From positions 1,364,001 through 1,428,000 of the forward strand of contig NZ_FPJG01000006.1 in NCBI RefSeq assembly GCF_900119165.1: DNA of 64,000 bases, written 5' to 3'. Under the pieces are notes generated by a model, which searched no databases, was not told where the DNA came from, and saw only the letters and a list, made by a program, of their open reading frames with translations. The DNA comes from Amycolatopsis australiensis (GTDB lineage: Bacteria > Actinomycetota > Actinomycetes > Mycobacteriales > Pseudonocardiaceae). The stretch's first letter is position 1. The number at the start of each line of letters is the position of its first letter. This document shows positions 9,339 to 18,234 of this stretch, in pieces. Made by a program: the position numbers and the translations under genes.

Positions 9339-9370
9339 AAAAAAAGCCCCTGACCAGGGAGGTCAGGGGC
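9339..9370 (-). terminator. Rho-independent terminator of phoU
   Basis: On the minus strand the arms GCCCCTGACC and GGTCAGGGGC surround a 5-base loop and are followed by a run of seven T. This is the most classical intrinsic terminator in the window. Confidence 0.9.
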
Positions 9371-9383
9371 CTTTCCGGCCGGC

Positions 9384-10049
9384 TCAGATGTCTTCGCCGG
9401 AACCGTAGCCCGGCATCTTGCCGGTCACGACGAAGATCATCCGCTTCGCCACGGACACCGCGTGGTCGGCGTAGCGCTCGTAGAAGCGGCCGAGCAGGGT
9501 GACGTCGACCGCCGCGGCCACGCCGTGCGGCCACTCGCGGTCCATGATGACCGTGAAGAGGTGGCGGTGGATGTCGTCCACCTGGTCGTCGTCGGACTCC
9601 AGCGTCTTCGCCGCCTGGATGTCCTTCGACTTGATGACCTGCTCGGTCTGGCGGGCCAGCTTGACCGCGACCTCGCCCATCTCGGCGAAGTACGGCCGCA
9701 CGGCCTCCGGCAGCACCGGCTCGGGGTGACGGCGTCGCGCGGCCTTGGCCACGTGCAGGGCCAGGTCGCCCATCCGCTCCAGGCTCTCCGCGGCGTGGAT
9801 CGCCGCCAGCACGGTACGCAGATCGGTCGCCACGGGCGCCTGCAGGGCCAGCAGGGCGTACGCCTGCTCCTCGCACTGGGCGCGGGCGTCGTCGACCTTG
9901 GCGTCGTCGCTGATCACCTGTTCGGCGAGACTGAGGTCGACCTCCAGCAGTGCCCGCGTGGCGCGCTCCATGGCGTCGGCGACCTGGACCGACATCGCGG
10001 CCAGGTGGTCGGCGAGCTGTTCGAGTTCGACATGGTAAGCCTCACGCAT
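9384..10049 (-). CDS. phoU: Phosphate-signalling regulator PhoU
   Basis: A 221-residue all-helical protein with two PhoU repeats (about residues 10-100 and 115-205). It begins MREAYHVELEQLADHLA and carries the metal-contacting E-x-x-x-D patterns near ESLERMGDLALHVAK and FYERYADHAVSVAKR. PhoU dampens Pst transport and the phosphate two-component system when phosphate is plentiful. It lies opposite and about 750 bases downstream of pstB, with its own terminator. The mycobacterial equivalent is phoY2 (Rv0821c). Confidence 0.94.
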   Translation of the reverse strand: MREAYHVELEQLADHLAAMSVQVADAMERATRALLEVDLSLAEQVISDDAKVDDARAQCEEQAYALLALQAPVATDLRTVLAAIHAAESLERMGDLALHVAKAARRRHPEPVLPEAVRPYFAEMGEVAVKLARQTEQVIKSKDIQAAKTLESDDDQVDDIHRHLFTVIMDREWPHGVAAAVDVTLLGRFYERYADHAVSVAKRMIFVVTGKMPGYGSGEDI

Positions 10050-10132
10050 GGCCCAACCCTACGGCCAACCGTGACCAAACACCGCATCGCCGGGTGAACC
10101 GCACGTGAACCCGGACTAACGATCCTCGCGGA

Positions 10133-12619
10133 TCAGCCCGTGGTGCCGCTCTTCTTGCTCGTCGTGGACTTGGACGTGCTGGTCTTCGGCTTCGACGTGC
10201 TCGTCGGCGGGGCCTGCTCGCTCGCCGGGACGGGCGCGTTCGGGTCGGGCAGCGGGGTGTTGTTGCGCAGCGCGTCGAAGAGGGCCTTCGTCTTGCTTCG
10301 GACCAGCACCTCGTTGCCGCGGCTGTTGGCCATGCCCGTCGTCGGCACGGTCAGGAATGCGATCTTCGACGGGTCCAGGCCCTTCATCGACTGCGCCAGC
10401 GTCATCATCTGCTTGACGCCGAGGTTGTCGCCGAAAGTGGCCTTCGCGAAGGCCGTGATGAAGTCGCTGAGCTTGCCGGGATCGAGCACGACGTCCGACG
10501 ACATGACCTTCTTGAGCAGCGCGCCGATGAACTCCTGCTGCCGCTTGATCCGGCCGTAGTCCGACGTCGGGTCGTTCTTGACGTGCCGGGCGCGGACGAA
10601 GTTCAGTGCCTGGTCACCGGAGATGGTGACGTCGCCGGTCTGCAGCAGCACCTTGCCGAGGACGCTGTCGTCGATCGGGATCTCGTTGTGGATGGTGACG
10701 CCGTGCACCGCGTCCACCATCTCCTTGAAGCCGTTGAAGTCGATGCCGACGAAGTGGTTGATCCGCAGGCCGGTGAGCTGCTGGATCACCTTGGTGACGC
10801 ACGCCGGGCCGCCGACCGCGTACGCGGTGTTGAGCTTGGCGATCTTCTGCTCGGGGACCTTCTCGTCGGTCGTCTTGTTCTGCGCGGGGTCCCAGCGCTG
10901 GCACTCGGGACGGTCGATCTCGAGGTCGCGCGGGAACGAGGTCACGACGACCCGCTTCCGGTCGGCCGGGATGTGCGCCACCATCACGGTGTCGCTGCGG
11001 GCGCCGGGAGTGCTGTCGGCGGTGCCGACGCCCTCCTCGGCGGACGCGCCGTCCCGCGTGTCGGAGCCGACCATGAGGAAGTTCTCGTCGTTGGCCTGCG
11101 CGTCGGCGTCCTGGATGTCGGCGGAGTTCTCGTCGAGCGCGGAGACCTGGGTGAACTTGGCGTCGAAGTAGGTCTGCGCGCCCCAGGCGCCCCCGATACC
11201 GAGGAAGACGAGGCCGGCGACGACGGCCGCGGCGATCCGGCCGAACCGGGCCGAGCGTTCGACCTTCCGGGCTTTCTTCTCCTGGAGCCGGGTCTGCGCG
11301 GCCGATTCGGCCTCTTCCTCGGCCGAGGGGGTCGGAGCGACGACGCGCTGAAGGGCGGTCCGCGTGCTCTCGATCAGCGACGCCGGGGAGAGCCGCTCAC
11401 GGCGTTCGCGCCGCTTCGCCTCCTCGGCCGCCATCTCGTCGTGCGCGGCGGAGAACCGGGCGAGGGTGTGGTCGATCTTGCGCCGGTACTGCGTGGCCTC
11501 GTCGATCGCTTCCATCTCGTCGGTCATGGTGAGCGGATCGAGAGCGGCCCGCGGCGGAACGCCACCGACGGGCGGACGCTTCTGCGTGGGCGCATCCGGG
11601 CTGACCCGGTTCTGGGCTGCGGCGTCAGCCGCGGGCCGGTTCGGCGAGTCGGCTGCTGCTCGGTTGGCGGTCGCGGTTTCGAGCGCTTCGGGTGCGGGGC
11701 GCCTGGCTGCGGTGGTGGCGGCTGAGGGCCGCTTCGCGGCCTGGGCGTCGGGCGCGGGTCGCGTCGGGGTCGGCGCGTCGGGGCCGGGCCGGTTGGTGGC
11801 CGGGGCGTCGAGCGCCGTCCGAGGGGTGTCAGGCGCGAGCCGTTTTGGCCCTGTCGCGTCGGGTGCAGGCCGGTTGGTGGCCGGGGCTTCGGGTGCAGGC
11901 CGCCTACCTGCGGCAGTGGCGGGTGTGGGCCGCTTGGCCGCTGCGGTGTCGGGCGCGGGTCGCTTCGGGGCCGGCGCGTCGGGGCCGGGCCGTTTGGTGG
12001 CTGGGGCGTCGGGTGCGGGGCGCCTGGTCGCCTGGGTCTCCGGCGCCTGCCGTGTCGTGAGCGCGGGGCGGCCGGGGGCCGGAGCGTCCGGTGCGGGCCG
12101 CGCGATGCTCGTCGGGCGCTTTGGCGTCGGCGAGTCCGGCGCCGGCCGCTTGCGGGCCGGGGGCTCCGGGGTCGCCGCGTCGGGGGACGCCAGTGGGCGG
12201 CGGGGGCGGCGGGGCGGGGGCGGTGCCGCCGAGGTTTGCTGCGGGCCCGGGTTGGCCGCCGGGGGGCGGCGCTGGAGCGGGGCCTCCGGCAGCGGGGCCG
12301 CCGCCGTCGTGCGGCGCCCTTGGCGGGGCCGGGGTGGGCGCGGTTGACGTGTGCCGTCCGTGGGTACTTGGTTCTCTGCGCGAGGCTGCGAACGCCCCGG
12401 TGCCTGCGCGGCGGGAGGCTCGGCGGCCCGGTGTCCCGGCTGGTCGGCACGGCCCTGCGGCTCGCGCGACGGGAGCGGGCGGACGCCGGTGGACTTGGCG
12501 ACGACGTCCGAGACGCTGATCCCGCCCTGGTCCTCCATCGACCGGCGCCTGCCGGTGCGGGGCCGCGCGGGACCGTCCGAACGGCGACCGGTTCCCGGGC
12601 TGTCGTGCTCGTCCGGCAC
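10133..12619 (-). CDS. LytR-CpsA-Psr (LCP) family protein with long Pro/Ala-rich cytoplasmic tail
   Basis: An 828-residue protein, much longer than the usual 350-500 residues. Residues 1-370 are low-complexity, rich in Pro, Ala, Arg and Lys, with repeats like RPAPDAPATKRP. A charged coil follows at about 380-460, then one membrane helix (RIAAAVVAGLVFLGIGGAWG). The extracytoplasmic LCP domain (about 500-790) contains SDTRDGAS, RSDTVMVAHIPADRKRVVV, FPRDLEI and FVRARHVKNDP with its polyphosphate-contacting Arg residues. LCP enzymes attach cell-wall polymers such as arabinogalactan to peptidoglycan. The GTG at 12619 has AAGGAG 6 bases upstream. The C terminus is Ser/Thr/Lys-rich. The LCP assignment is firm; the role of the tail is unknown. 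Confidence 0.88.
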   Translation of the reverse strand: MPDEHDSPGTGRRSDGPARPRTGRRRSMEDQGGISVSDVVAKSTGVRPLPSREPQGRADQPGHRAAEPPAAQAPGRSQPRAENQVPTDGTRQPRPPRPRQGRRTTAAAPLPEAPLQRRPPAANPGPQQTSAAPPPPRRPRRPLASPDAATPEPPARKRPAPDSPTPKRPTSIARPAPDAPAPGRPALTTRQAPETQATRRPAPDAPATKRPGPDAPAPKRPAPDTAAAKRPTPATAAGRRPAPEAPATNRPAPDATGPKRLAPDTPRTALDAPATNRPGPDAPTPTRPAPDAQAAKRPSAATTAARRPAPEALETATANRAAADSPNRPAADAAAQNRVSPDAPTQKRPPVGGVPPRAALDPLTMTDEMEAIDEATQYRRKIDHTLARFSAAHDEMAAEEAKRRERRERLSPASLIESTRTALQRVVAPTPSAEEEAESAAQTRLQEKKARKVERSARFGRIAAAVVAGLVFLGIGGAWGAQTYFDAKFTQVSALDENSADIQDADAQANDENFLMVGSDTRDGASAEEGVGTADSTPGARSDTVMVAHIPADRKRVVVTSFPRDLEIDRPECQRWDPAQNKTTDEKVPEQKIAKLNTAYAVGGPACVTKVIQQLTGLRINHFVGIDFNGFKEMVDAVHGVTIHNEIPIDDSVLGKVLLQTGDVTISGDQALNFVRARHVKNDPTSDYGRIKRQQEFIGALLKKVMSSDVVLDPGKLSDFITAFAKATFGDNLGVKQMMTLAQSMKGLDPSKIAFLTVPTTGMANSRGNEVLVRSKTKALFDALRNNTPLPDPNAPVPASEQAPPTSTSKPKTSTSKSTTSKKSGTTG
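11640..12230 (-). repeat. Degenerate in-frame repeats coding a Pro/Ala/Arg/Lys tail
   Basis: Many imperfect copies of an approximately 30-45-base unit code for variants of RPAPDAPAxKRP and RPGPDAPxPxRP. The units vary at the DNA level but keep the reading frame, which suggests expansion of a disordered protein segment and not a mobile or CRISPR repeat. Confidence 0.7.
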
Positions 12620-12837
12620 TCGGTCTCCTTTCGCGCGATCGAAGGCGGGGCTGACTTGGCCGTCTTCCCCCGCGAGAGGTGATCGTTCCCCCGGAGGTTT
12701 TCGTTATCGTACGGATACCCCCCGTTCGTGACGACACCCTCCCGGAATTTCTTCACCTTGAGTCGACGAACGGCCGCTCGCGGTCGACAAACGGGTGAAG
12801 CATGCCCGCGGCATTCCGGAGTAATGCGCCGTTTACG

Positions 12838-13602
12838 TTACTCAGAGTGGGTTATTAACCGGGTGCTTTGCGCGTCGTGATAGGCGACTTTGTTCCGTCC
12901 CGCCCGTTTCGCCGCGTACAGCAGGTGGTCCGCGTTGCGCAGCTGGTTCTCGGGCAGCGTCGGCGCGTCCGGCCCCTCATGGGCCACGCCGGCGCTGATG
13001 GTCACGCGCAACCCGGGTTGCAGCTCTGACCAGGGATGACGGGCGACGCGCAGCCGCGCGGCCTCCACGATGCGGAGCGCGTGCCCGGCGTCGACCCCCG
13101 GCAGCCACAGCACGAACTCCTCGCCGCCGTAGCGGGCGCAGAAGCCGTCCGGCGGCAGCTCTTCCTGGAGGAGGTCGGCCACCCGGCGGAGGACGCGGTC
13201 GCCGACGAGGTGACCGTACGTGTCGTTCACGTGCTTGAAGCGGTCGAGATCGACGAGCGCGATGCCCAGCGCCGGCCGCGGCTGCCGATCGGTGAACGGT
13301 CCGTACAGGCGTTCGTCCAGGTAGCGGCGGTTGTAGCTGGACGTCAGCGCGTCGCGCAGGCTGCCGTCGCGGGCGATGTCCAGCGCCGAGCGGAGGTGCT
13401 GGTAGGCGCGACGCCAGTCGCCCTGGGTCGCGAACAGGCGGGCGATGGCCTCGTGGATGCGGAGCAGGTCGGGCTGCTGCGGGCTCGGGCGCAGCACGCC
13501 TTCGTCCTCGGCGACCATGCCCACCTCCACCACGCATTGGTTGTCGTCGTAGAGGAGGCCGTGCTTGAGGCACGGGTACGGACGAAGGTGAATTTCGCTC
13601 AA
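12838..13602 (-). CDS. Small soluble diguanylate cyclase (GGDEF)
   Basis: Up to 254 residues. The N-terminal 90 contain a TPR-like helical segment (LRIHEAIARLF, GDWRRAYQHLRSALDIA). The GGDEF domain (about residues 95-245) has DLDRFKHVNDTYGH and an intact RYGGEEF active site, so it should make c-di-GMP from two GTP. The RxxD inhibitory site is absent, so product inhibition is unlikely. The only long start is a TTG at 13602 without a ribosome site. The ATG at 13518, with GGAGG 5 bases upstream, is an attractive alternative that would drop 28 residues. There is no membrane segment, so the protein is cytoplasmic. It has no obvious partner next to it. Confidence 0.85.
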   Translation of the reverse strand: MSEIHLRPYPCLKHGLLYDDNQCVVEVGMVAEDEGVLRPSPQQPDLLRIHEAIARLFATQGDWRRAYQHLRSALDIARDGSLRDALTSSYNRRYLDERLYGPFTDRQPRPALGIALVDLDRFKHVNDTYGHLVGDRVLRRVADLLQEELPPDGFCARYGGEEFVLWLPGVDAGHALRIVEAARLRVARHPWSELQPGLRVTISAGVAHEGPDAPTLPENQLRNADHLLYAAKRAGRNKVAYHDAQSTRLITHSE

Positions 13603-13638
13603 ACGAGAGTCGAGCAGTGACTCTCCGGAGTTGACTGG

Positions 13639-14217
13639 TCAGAGTCCAGAGAATGGCTCAATGCTCTTGAGCTGGGAAAACTGGTCTTTGGCCCAGTAAC
13701 TCACATTAGCCGTCTCATCGTTCAGTAGCTCTTGGTAATCGGCCCACGGGACCCAGCGCCAGTCGCCGACCTCGGCCGGGTTGGGGTCCGGCTCGACGTC
13801 GGTCCGCGCGGCGAAGACCGGGCAGAACTCGTTCTCGACGATCCCGTGGAACGGCGGCGTCCGGTAGCGGTACTTCGGCAGCACGCACCGCAGGTCCGTC
13901 AGCGACGGCAGGCCGAGCTCGTAGGCCGCCCGCCGGTGGACAGCGTCCTCGAGGGATTCACCCGGCGCCGGGTGACCGCAGACGCTGTTGGTCCAGACCC
14001 CTGGCCAGACCTTCTTGTGCAGGGCGCGCTGCGTGATCAGCAGCGCGTTGTCCGCGCGGCGCAGGACGTAGCACGAGAAGGCCAGGTGCAACCGGGTGTG
14101 CTCGTGGTGGCTGGCCAGCTTCGGGCCGGTTTCGCCGGTGGGCACGCCGTCCTCGGTGACGAAGACGATCTGCTCGGTCTCGGTTTCGGTCGCGATGTCC
14201 ACGAGTCCAGTGAACAC
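13639..14217 (-). CDS. idi: Isopentenyl-diphosphate delta-isomerase, type 1
   Basis: About 192 residues with the Nudix-like fold of type 1 Idi. The catalytic Cys is in NSVCGHPAPGES and the metal or acid Glu in VENEFCPVF; the substrate segment HEHTRLHLAFSCYVL is present. The enzyme interconverts IPP and DMAPP for isoprenoid synthesis. I use the GTG at 14217; the GTG at 14202 is equally possible and neither has a strong ribosome site. The long frame reaching 15006 is a shadow of the neighbouring hydrolase. No other isoprenoid gene adjoins it. Confidence 0.9.
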   Translation of the reverse strand: MFTGLVDIATETETEQIVFVTEDGVPTGETGPKLASHHEHTRLHLAFSCYVLRRADNALLITQRALHKKVWPGVWTNSVCGHPAPGESLEDAVHRRAAYELGLPSLTDLRCVLPKYRYRTPPFHGIVENEFCPVFAARTDVEPDPNPAEVGDWRWVPWADYQELLNDETANVSYWAKDQFSQLKSIEPFSGL

Positions 14218-14288
14218 GACCGGCCGTGGTGGGCCGTACCGCGAGGCGGGTGGGTTACCGGCGCTCCGCCCGGCCGGGTGACGGCCCG

Positions 14289-15122
14289 CTACCGCGCGTC
14301 GAGGTGCTCGACGATGAGCGACGTGACGGCCTCCGGGGTCTCTTCCGGCGCCCAGTGCGTGACGTCTTCGAGCATTTCGAAGCGATACGGGCCGGTGACC
14401 CAGTTCGCGGTGTCGAGCGCGGCGGTCGAGCCGAACGAAACGTCCTCGGTGCTCCAGATGTACAACGTCGGCACCGGGATCTTGCCGATCTTCCCGCCCG
14501 GCCGGCCCGCGCGGTACCAGTTGAGCGCGGCGGTGAGCGCGCCCGGCTCGGACAGCCGCCGGACGTAGTCGTCGACCTTGGACGGCGGCACGCGCCGCTC
14601 GAACATGTCCCGCAGCGCCCGGGCGTCGTTCTCCAGCATCCGGCGCTCGGTGACGCGGGTCTGCCGCCACTCCGTCATGTAGCGGGTGCGCAGGTGCTGG
14701 TCTTCGTCGTTCTTCATGGCGTCGGCGAGCGCGGCCGGGTGCGGGGTGGAGACGACGGTGAGGCTGCGCAGCCGGTCCGGGTGCGCGTCGGCGGTCCACC
14801 ACGCGACGGCGCCACCCCAGTCGTGCCCGACGAGGTCGAACTTCGGCCAGCCCAGCCGTTCGGTGATCGCGACGACGTCGCCGACGAGGTGATCGATCGA
14901 GTAGTCGCCGGCCTGCTCGGGCCGCACGCCGGGCGAGTAGCCGCGCTGGTCCGGCGCGACGGCCCGGTAGCCGAGCACGCCGAGGGTGGCGACCTGGTGG
15001 TCCCACTCGACGGCGGCCTCGGGGAAGCCGTGCAGCAGCAGCACGGGCGGCCCGTCCTCGGGCCCGGCGGCGATGGCGTCGAAGGAACCGGCCTCGGTGG
15101 CGATGCTGATGTGGTCGATCAC
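14289..15122 (-). CDS. Alpha/beta-fold hydrolase, epoxide-hydrolase-like
   Basis: A 277-residue alpha/beta hydrolase. The oxyanion motif is LLLHGFPE, the nucleophile elbow is VGHDWGGAVAWW with Asp as nucleophile, a DQRGYSPG loop follows strand 4, and the catalytic His is in DVTHWAPEE. An Asp nucleophile in HDWGG and the HGFPE motif point to the epoxide hydrolase / haloalkane dehalogenase branch and away from esterases. The substrate cannot be deduced. It sits 71 bases upstream of idi on the same strand, which may be chance. Confidence 0.87.
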   Translation of the reverse strand: MIDHISIATEAGSFDAIAAGPEDGPPVLLLHGFPEAAVEWDHQVATLGVLGYRAVAPDQRGYSPGVRPEQAGDYSIDHLVGDVVAITERLGWPKFDLVGHDWGGAVAWWTADAHPDRLRSLTVVSTPHPAALADAMKNDEDQHLRTRYMTEWRQTRVTERRMLENDARALRDMFERRVPPSKVDDYVRRLSEPGALTAALNWYRAGRPGGKIGKIPVPTLYIWSTEDVSFGSTAALDTANWVTGPYRFEMLEDVTHWAPEETPEAVTSLIVEHLDAR

Positions 15123-15164
15123 GCGCCCGAATCTACTTCGCCCGGCTGAACGCCCGATGTCCGG

Positions 15165-18100
15165 TCAAAGGCGCTTGACGACGCAACCCGGTCCGAGCAG
15201 GTCCGCGCCCGGCACCGTCGTGTCCAGTCCGACGTAGACGGTGAGGTCCGACCGGCCGGCGAGCGGAGTCAGATCGGCCCAATCCGGGTTGCCGAGCGAG
15301 AGGAGCCGCAACTCGGTGAGGCCGGACAGCAGGCCGAGGTCGAGTGGCGCGGTGCCGGAGAGCCGGAGCGTCTCCAGGCGCGTCAGGTCCGCGATCGGCG
15401 CGAGGTCCGCGCCAAGGCAGCCGTGCAGCTGCAGTTTCGTCAGCGTGCCCGACCACCGGGTGAGGTGGGAAATGTCGCGAAGCGCCGACCACCCCTCGAA
15501 GTGCAGTTCCTCCGGCGAGTCCAAAAAGGACAAGGCGGAAAGGTCCGGCAGGTGGAAGACGTGGTTCAGTTCGAGGGACCGCAGGCGCCGCAACGGGGCC
15601 AGCTCCGCCAGCCGGTCCGGCTGGTTGACCCAGCTCAGCTGCAGCCGCCGGAGGCCGGGCAGATCGGCCAGCCGAGCCCAGCCGTGCGTCTCGACTTCGG
15701 CGGTCAGGCGGGTCAGGCCGGGGACCTCGGCGAGCGGGGCCACGTCGACCGACTGGGGCAGCGGGTCACCGAGCAGCGCGACGTGCGTCAGCGGGGTGCC
15801 GGCCAGCGACGGCAGGTCGAACCCGGCGAGGTCCTGTACCCGCAGCTCACGCAGGCGAGGCAGGCGACGGACGAAGTCGAGCCGTCCGTAGCCGTCGTCG
15901 AACAGGCAGAGCAGCACTTCGAGGTGACGCAGGTGTTCCAGGCCCGCCAGCATCGCGGGGTCGTACACGCTCAGGCAGCCGGACGGGAGCGGCGTGTCGG
16001 CGAGCACGTGCTCGGCGAACTCGGCCGGGTCGAACCGCGGGTACGCGGCGATCAGTTCGTCGACCACGGCCGGATCCTGCGCGCCGCCGTAGCCGGCCAG
16101 CAGCTCCAGCGCGGCGGGTCCGCCGATCAGGGCGGCGGCGCGCACGGTCGCCGCGGCGGCCGCGGGGTCCGCGGGCACCGGCCCGGCCAGCAGGTCCAGC
16201 ACGAACTCGCCCGCGGCGGCCAGGGATTCGGCGGTGGCGAACGTCTTCGGCGGGATCAGCGCCGACGTGCGCGCCTCGATCTTCGCGCGCAGCCCGGCCG
16301 GCAGCTCCGGTGACGTCTCCAGGCAGGCGAGGGCGACCAGGGCGTGCGTGAGCTTCTCCGGTCCGGGAGCCAGGAGTCCCTCCAGCAGCTTGACCCGCTG
16401 CGCGGGATGGGCGTGCCCGGCGGCCAGCACGACGACTTCGCGCCACTCGTCGCGGTGCGCGTTCGCCACCAGCACGCCGATGTCGTCTTCCTCGACCGCG
16501 GCCTTCGCCGCGAGGTACTCGCCGAACGTCCGGTGCACGAAGTCGATCCGGCCCGGAACCGGTTCACGCAGCACGCCGCCGCGATCGAGGACGTGCCGGA
16601 AGACCTGCTGCGGACTCGCTGTCACTTGGCCCATCGCCGCCAGCTTCGCCGCGAACCGCGCTTCGGCGTCTTCGGCCGCGACGTCCGTGTGGCCGTTGCG
16701 GACCAGCCAGTACGCGAGGTGACGCAGCAGCACCAGCTTCTCGGTCAGCGACAGCCGGACCTCGGGCTCGATCCGCCGTTCGACGTCGCGGCTGTCCAGC
16801 AGCATGCGCAACGCGACTTCGTACAGCTCCATGCGGTTGTCCGGCAGGTGGCCGTTGCCCTCGTGGTGCAGTGCGCAGAGCAGCGCGCACAGCAACGGGT
16901 TCTCGGCCAGCCGCCGCACCGCGCTGCGCGTGGCGATGGCGGCGATCAGGGCATCACGCCGCTCGTCGAGCGCCTCGCCGGGCATCGCCGCGTGCCAGCG
17001 GGTGACGAACGTCCGGACGTCCCGCTGGGTCATCGGCTGCAGCCGGACCTCCGTGAAGCCCTCGGCGGCCAGCCAGCCGGGCTCGACCGCCGCCGGGCGG
17101 GTGGTGACGACGAACCGGGCCCGCGGAAACGCGTCGATCAGCTCGCCCAGCCAATCACGGACCTCCGGGCGGCGTTCCGCCGGCAGCTCGTCGATCCCGT
17201 CGACGAGCACGACGGCCCGGCCCTGCCGCAGCCGGTCGTGCACCCAGCCGTTCGGCATCTCGTCGGCGATGTGCCTGCCGACCTCGTCGAGGAACCGCTC
17301 GGGCGCCGGCAGCCGCGACCGGCTGAACCGGCGCAACCGCACCAGGAACGGCTCGAGACGGGACCAACCGTCGACCGCCTCGAGCTGCCGGCTCGCGCAT
17401 TGCACGGCCAGCCATTGCAGCATCGTCGTCTTGCCGGAGCCCGCTTCGCCGCGCAGGAGGATTCGCCGGGTACCGGGCAGCACGTGCTCGATCCGTTCGG
17501 CGGGCGGCCCGTCGTGGTCGGCGCTGACGCTCAGGCTCAGGTACGCCACCGATAGTGGGTACAGCCGGGTCGCGTCGGTCAGGCCCGCGCCGAACAGCGC
17601 CATCCGATCCAACGCCGTCACGACCTGACGCCGGAAATCCGCGGCGAAGTCGTCGGGGTGACGGCGTTCCGGCAGCGCCGCCAGCACGTTCCGGACGGTT
17701 TCGAGGATCTCCGTCTCGCGGCGGAGGATCTCGACGAGCGCGCCGGGCTGGAACCGCGGCAGCGTGCTCGTCACCTGCACCACGTACGCGCAACACTCAC
17801 GAAGCACGCGGCGGTACAACTCGGTCGCGTCCGCCGAGAGGAGTGCATCGGCGGGAGCCGTTTGACGCAGGTATCGGTACAGGTACGCCGCGTCGAGGTC
17901 GGTCGCGAAGAGGTCGTCGTCCGTCAGCGCCGCACGCTCGAACGTCTCGTGTACCGCTTCCACCGCGGCGACCCGTTCGTTCTCCGGCAGCCCGCGGAAC
18001 TCGGCGTCGAGGAACGGAAGCAGCCGGTCGGCCACCCGCGACTCGAGGTTGGTGAACAGCAGCCGCAGCTTGCGGCGGTCGTTGAGCCCGGTGACCTGCT

Positions 18101-18224
18101 TCTCCAGCAGGTCGAGCGCCTTGGCCGAAGCGTCGGCGGCGATCGGGCGGTCACCGAGCCAGATCTTCGCGGCGGCCTTCACCACCGCAGTCGTCAACGC
18201 GATCGCCGAGGCTTCGAGGCTCAC
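15165..18224 (-). CDS. NACHT NTPase with C-terminal leucine-rich repeats (bacterial NLR-like STAND protein)
   Basis: A 1019-residue protein in three parts. Residues 1-240 are helical and may be the effector or N-terminal regulatory module. The NACHT module spans about 250-560, with Walker A GEAGSGKTTM (259-268), Walker B VVLVDGIDELPAE (about 338-350), and sensor FVVTTRPAAVE, followed by a winged-helix/HETHS-like region containing FVHRTFGEYLAAKAA. The C-terminal third has leucine-rich repeats (about 770-1010), for example LADLPGLRRLQLSW, LAPLRRLRSLELNH and IADLTRLETLRLSG. Some bacterial NACHT proteins give anti-phage defence; here the function is inferred only from architecture. It is a single gene without an attached toxin or protease gene, 10 bases downstream of the cysteine hydrolase operon. 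Confidence 0.85.
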   Translation of the reverse strand: MSLEASAIALTTAVVKAAAKIWLGDRPIAADASAKALDLLEKQVTGLNDRRKLRLLFTNLESRVADRLLPFLDAEFRGLPENERVAAVEAVHETFERAALTDDDLFATDLDAAYLYRYLRQTAPADALLSADATELYRRVLRECCAYVVQVTSTLPRFQPGALVEILRRETEILETVRNVLAALPERRHPDDFAADFRRQVVTALDRMALFGAGLTDATRLYPLSVAYLSLSVSADHDGPPAERIEHVLPGTRRILLRGEAGSGKTTMLQWLAVQCASRQLEAVDGWSRLEPFLVRLRRFSRSRLPAPERFLDEVGRHIADEMPNGWVHDRLRQGRAVVLVDGIDELPAERRPEVRDWLGELIDAFPRARFVVTTRPAAVEPGWLAAEGFTEVRLQPMTQRDVRTFVTRWHAAMPGEALDERRDALIAAIATRSAVRRLAENPLLCALLCALHHEGNGHLPDNRMELYEVALRMLLDSRDVERRIEPEVRLSLTEKLVLLRHLAYWLVRNGHTDVAAEDAEARFAAKLAAMGQVTASPQQVFRHVLDRGGVLREPVPGRIDFVHRTFGEYLAAKAAVEEDDIGVLVANAHRDEWREVVVLAAGHAHPAQRVKLLEGLLAPGPEKLTHALVALACLETSPELPAGLRAKIEARTSALIPPKTFATAESLAAAGEFVLDLLAGPVPADPAAAAATVRAAALIGGPAALELLAGYGGAQDPAVVDELIAAYPRFDPAEFAEHVLADTPLPSGCLSVYDPAMLAGLEHLRHLEVLLCLFDDGYGRLDFVRRLPRLRELRVQDLAGFDLPSLAGTPLTHVALLGDPLPQSVDVAPLAEVPGLTRLTAEVETHGWARLADLPGLRRLQLSWVNQPDRLAELAPLRRLRSLELNHVFHLPDLSALSFLDSPEELHFEGWSALRDISHLTRWSGTLTKLQLHGCLGADLAPIADLTRLETLRLSGTAPLDLGLLSGLTELRLLSLGNPDWADLTPLAGRSDLTVYVGLDTTVPGADLLGPGCVVKRL

Positions 18225-18234
18225 CGAACCGAGC

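Noticed and set aside
11640..12230. Repeats that might suggest a CRISPR array or VNTR
   Set aside because: Units are degenerate, contiguous and in frame within the LCP gene; there are no spacers.
15165..18224. NACHT gene as part of a defence island
   Set aside because: Flanking genes are metabolic, and no restriction, CRISPR or toxin-antitoxin gene is near; only the single gene is defence-like.
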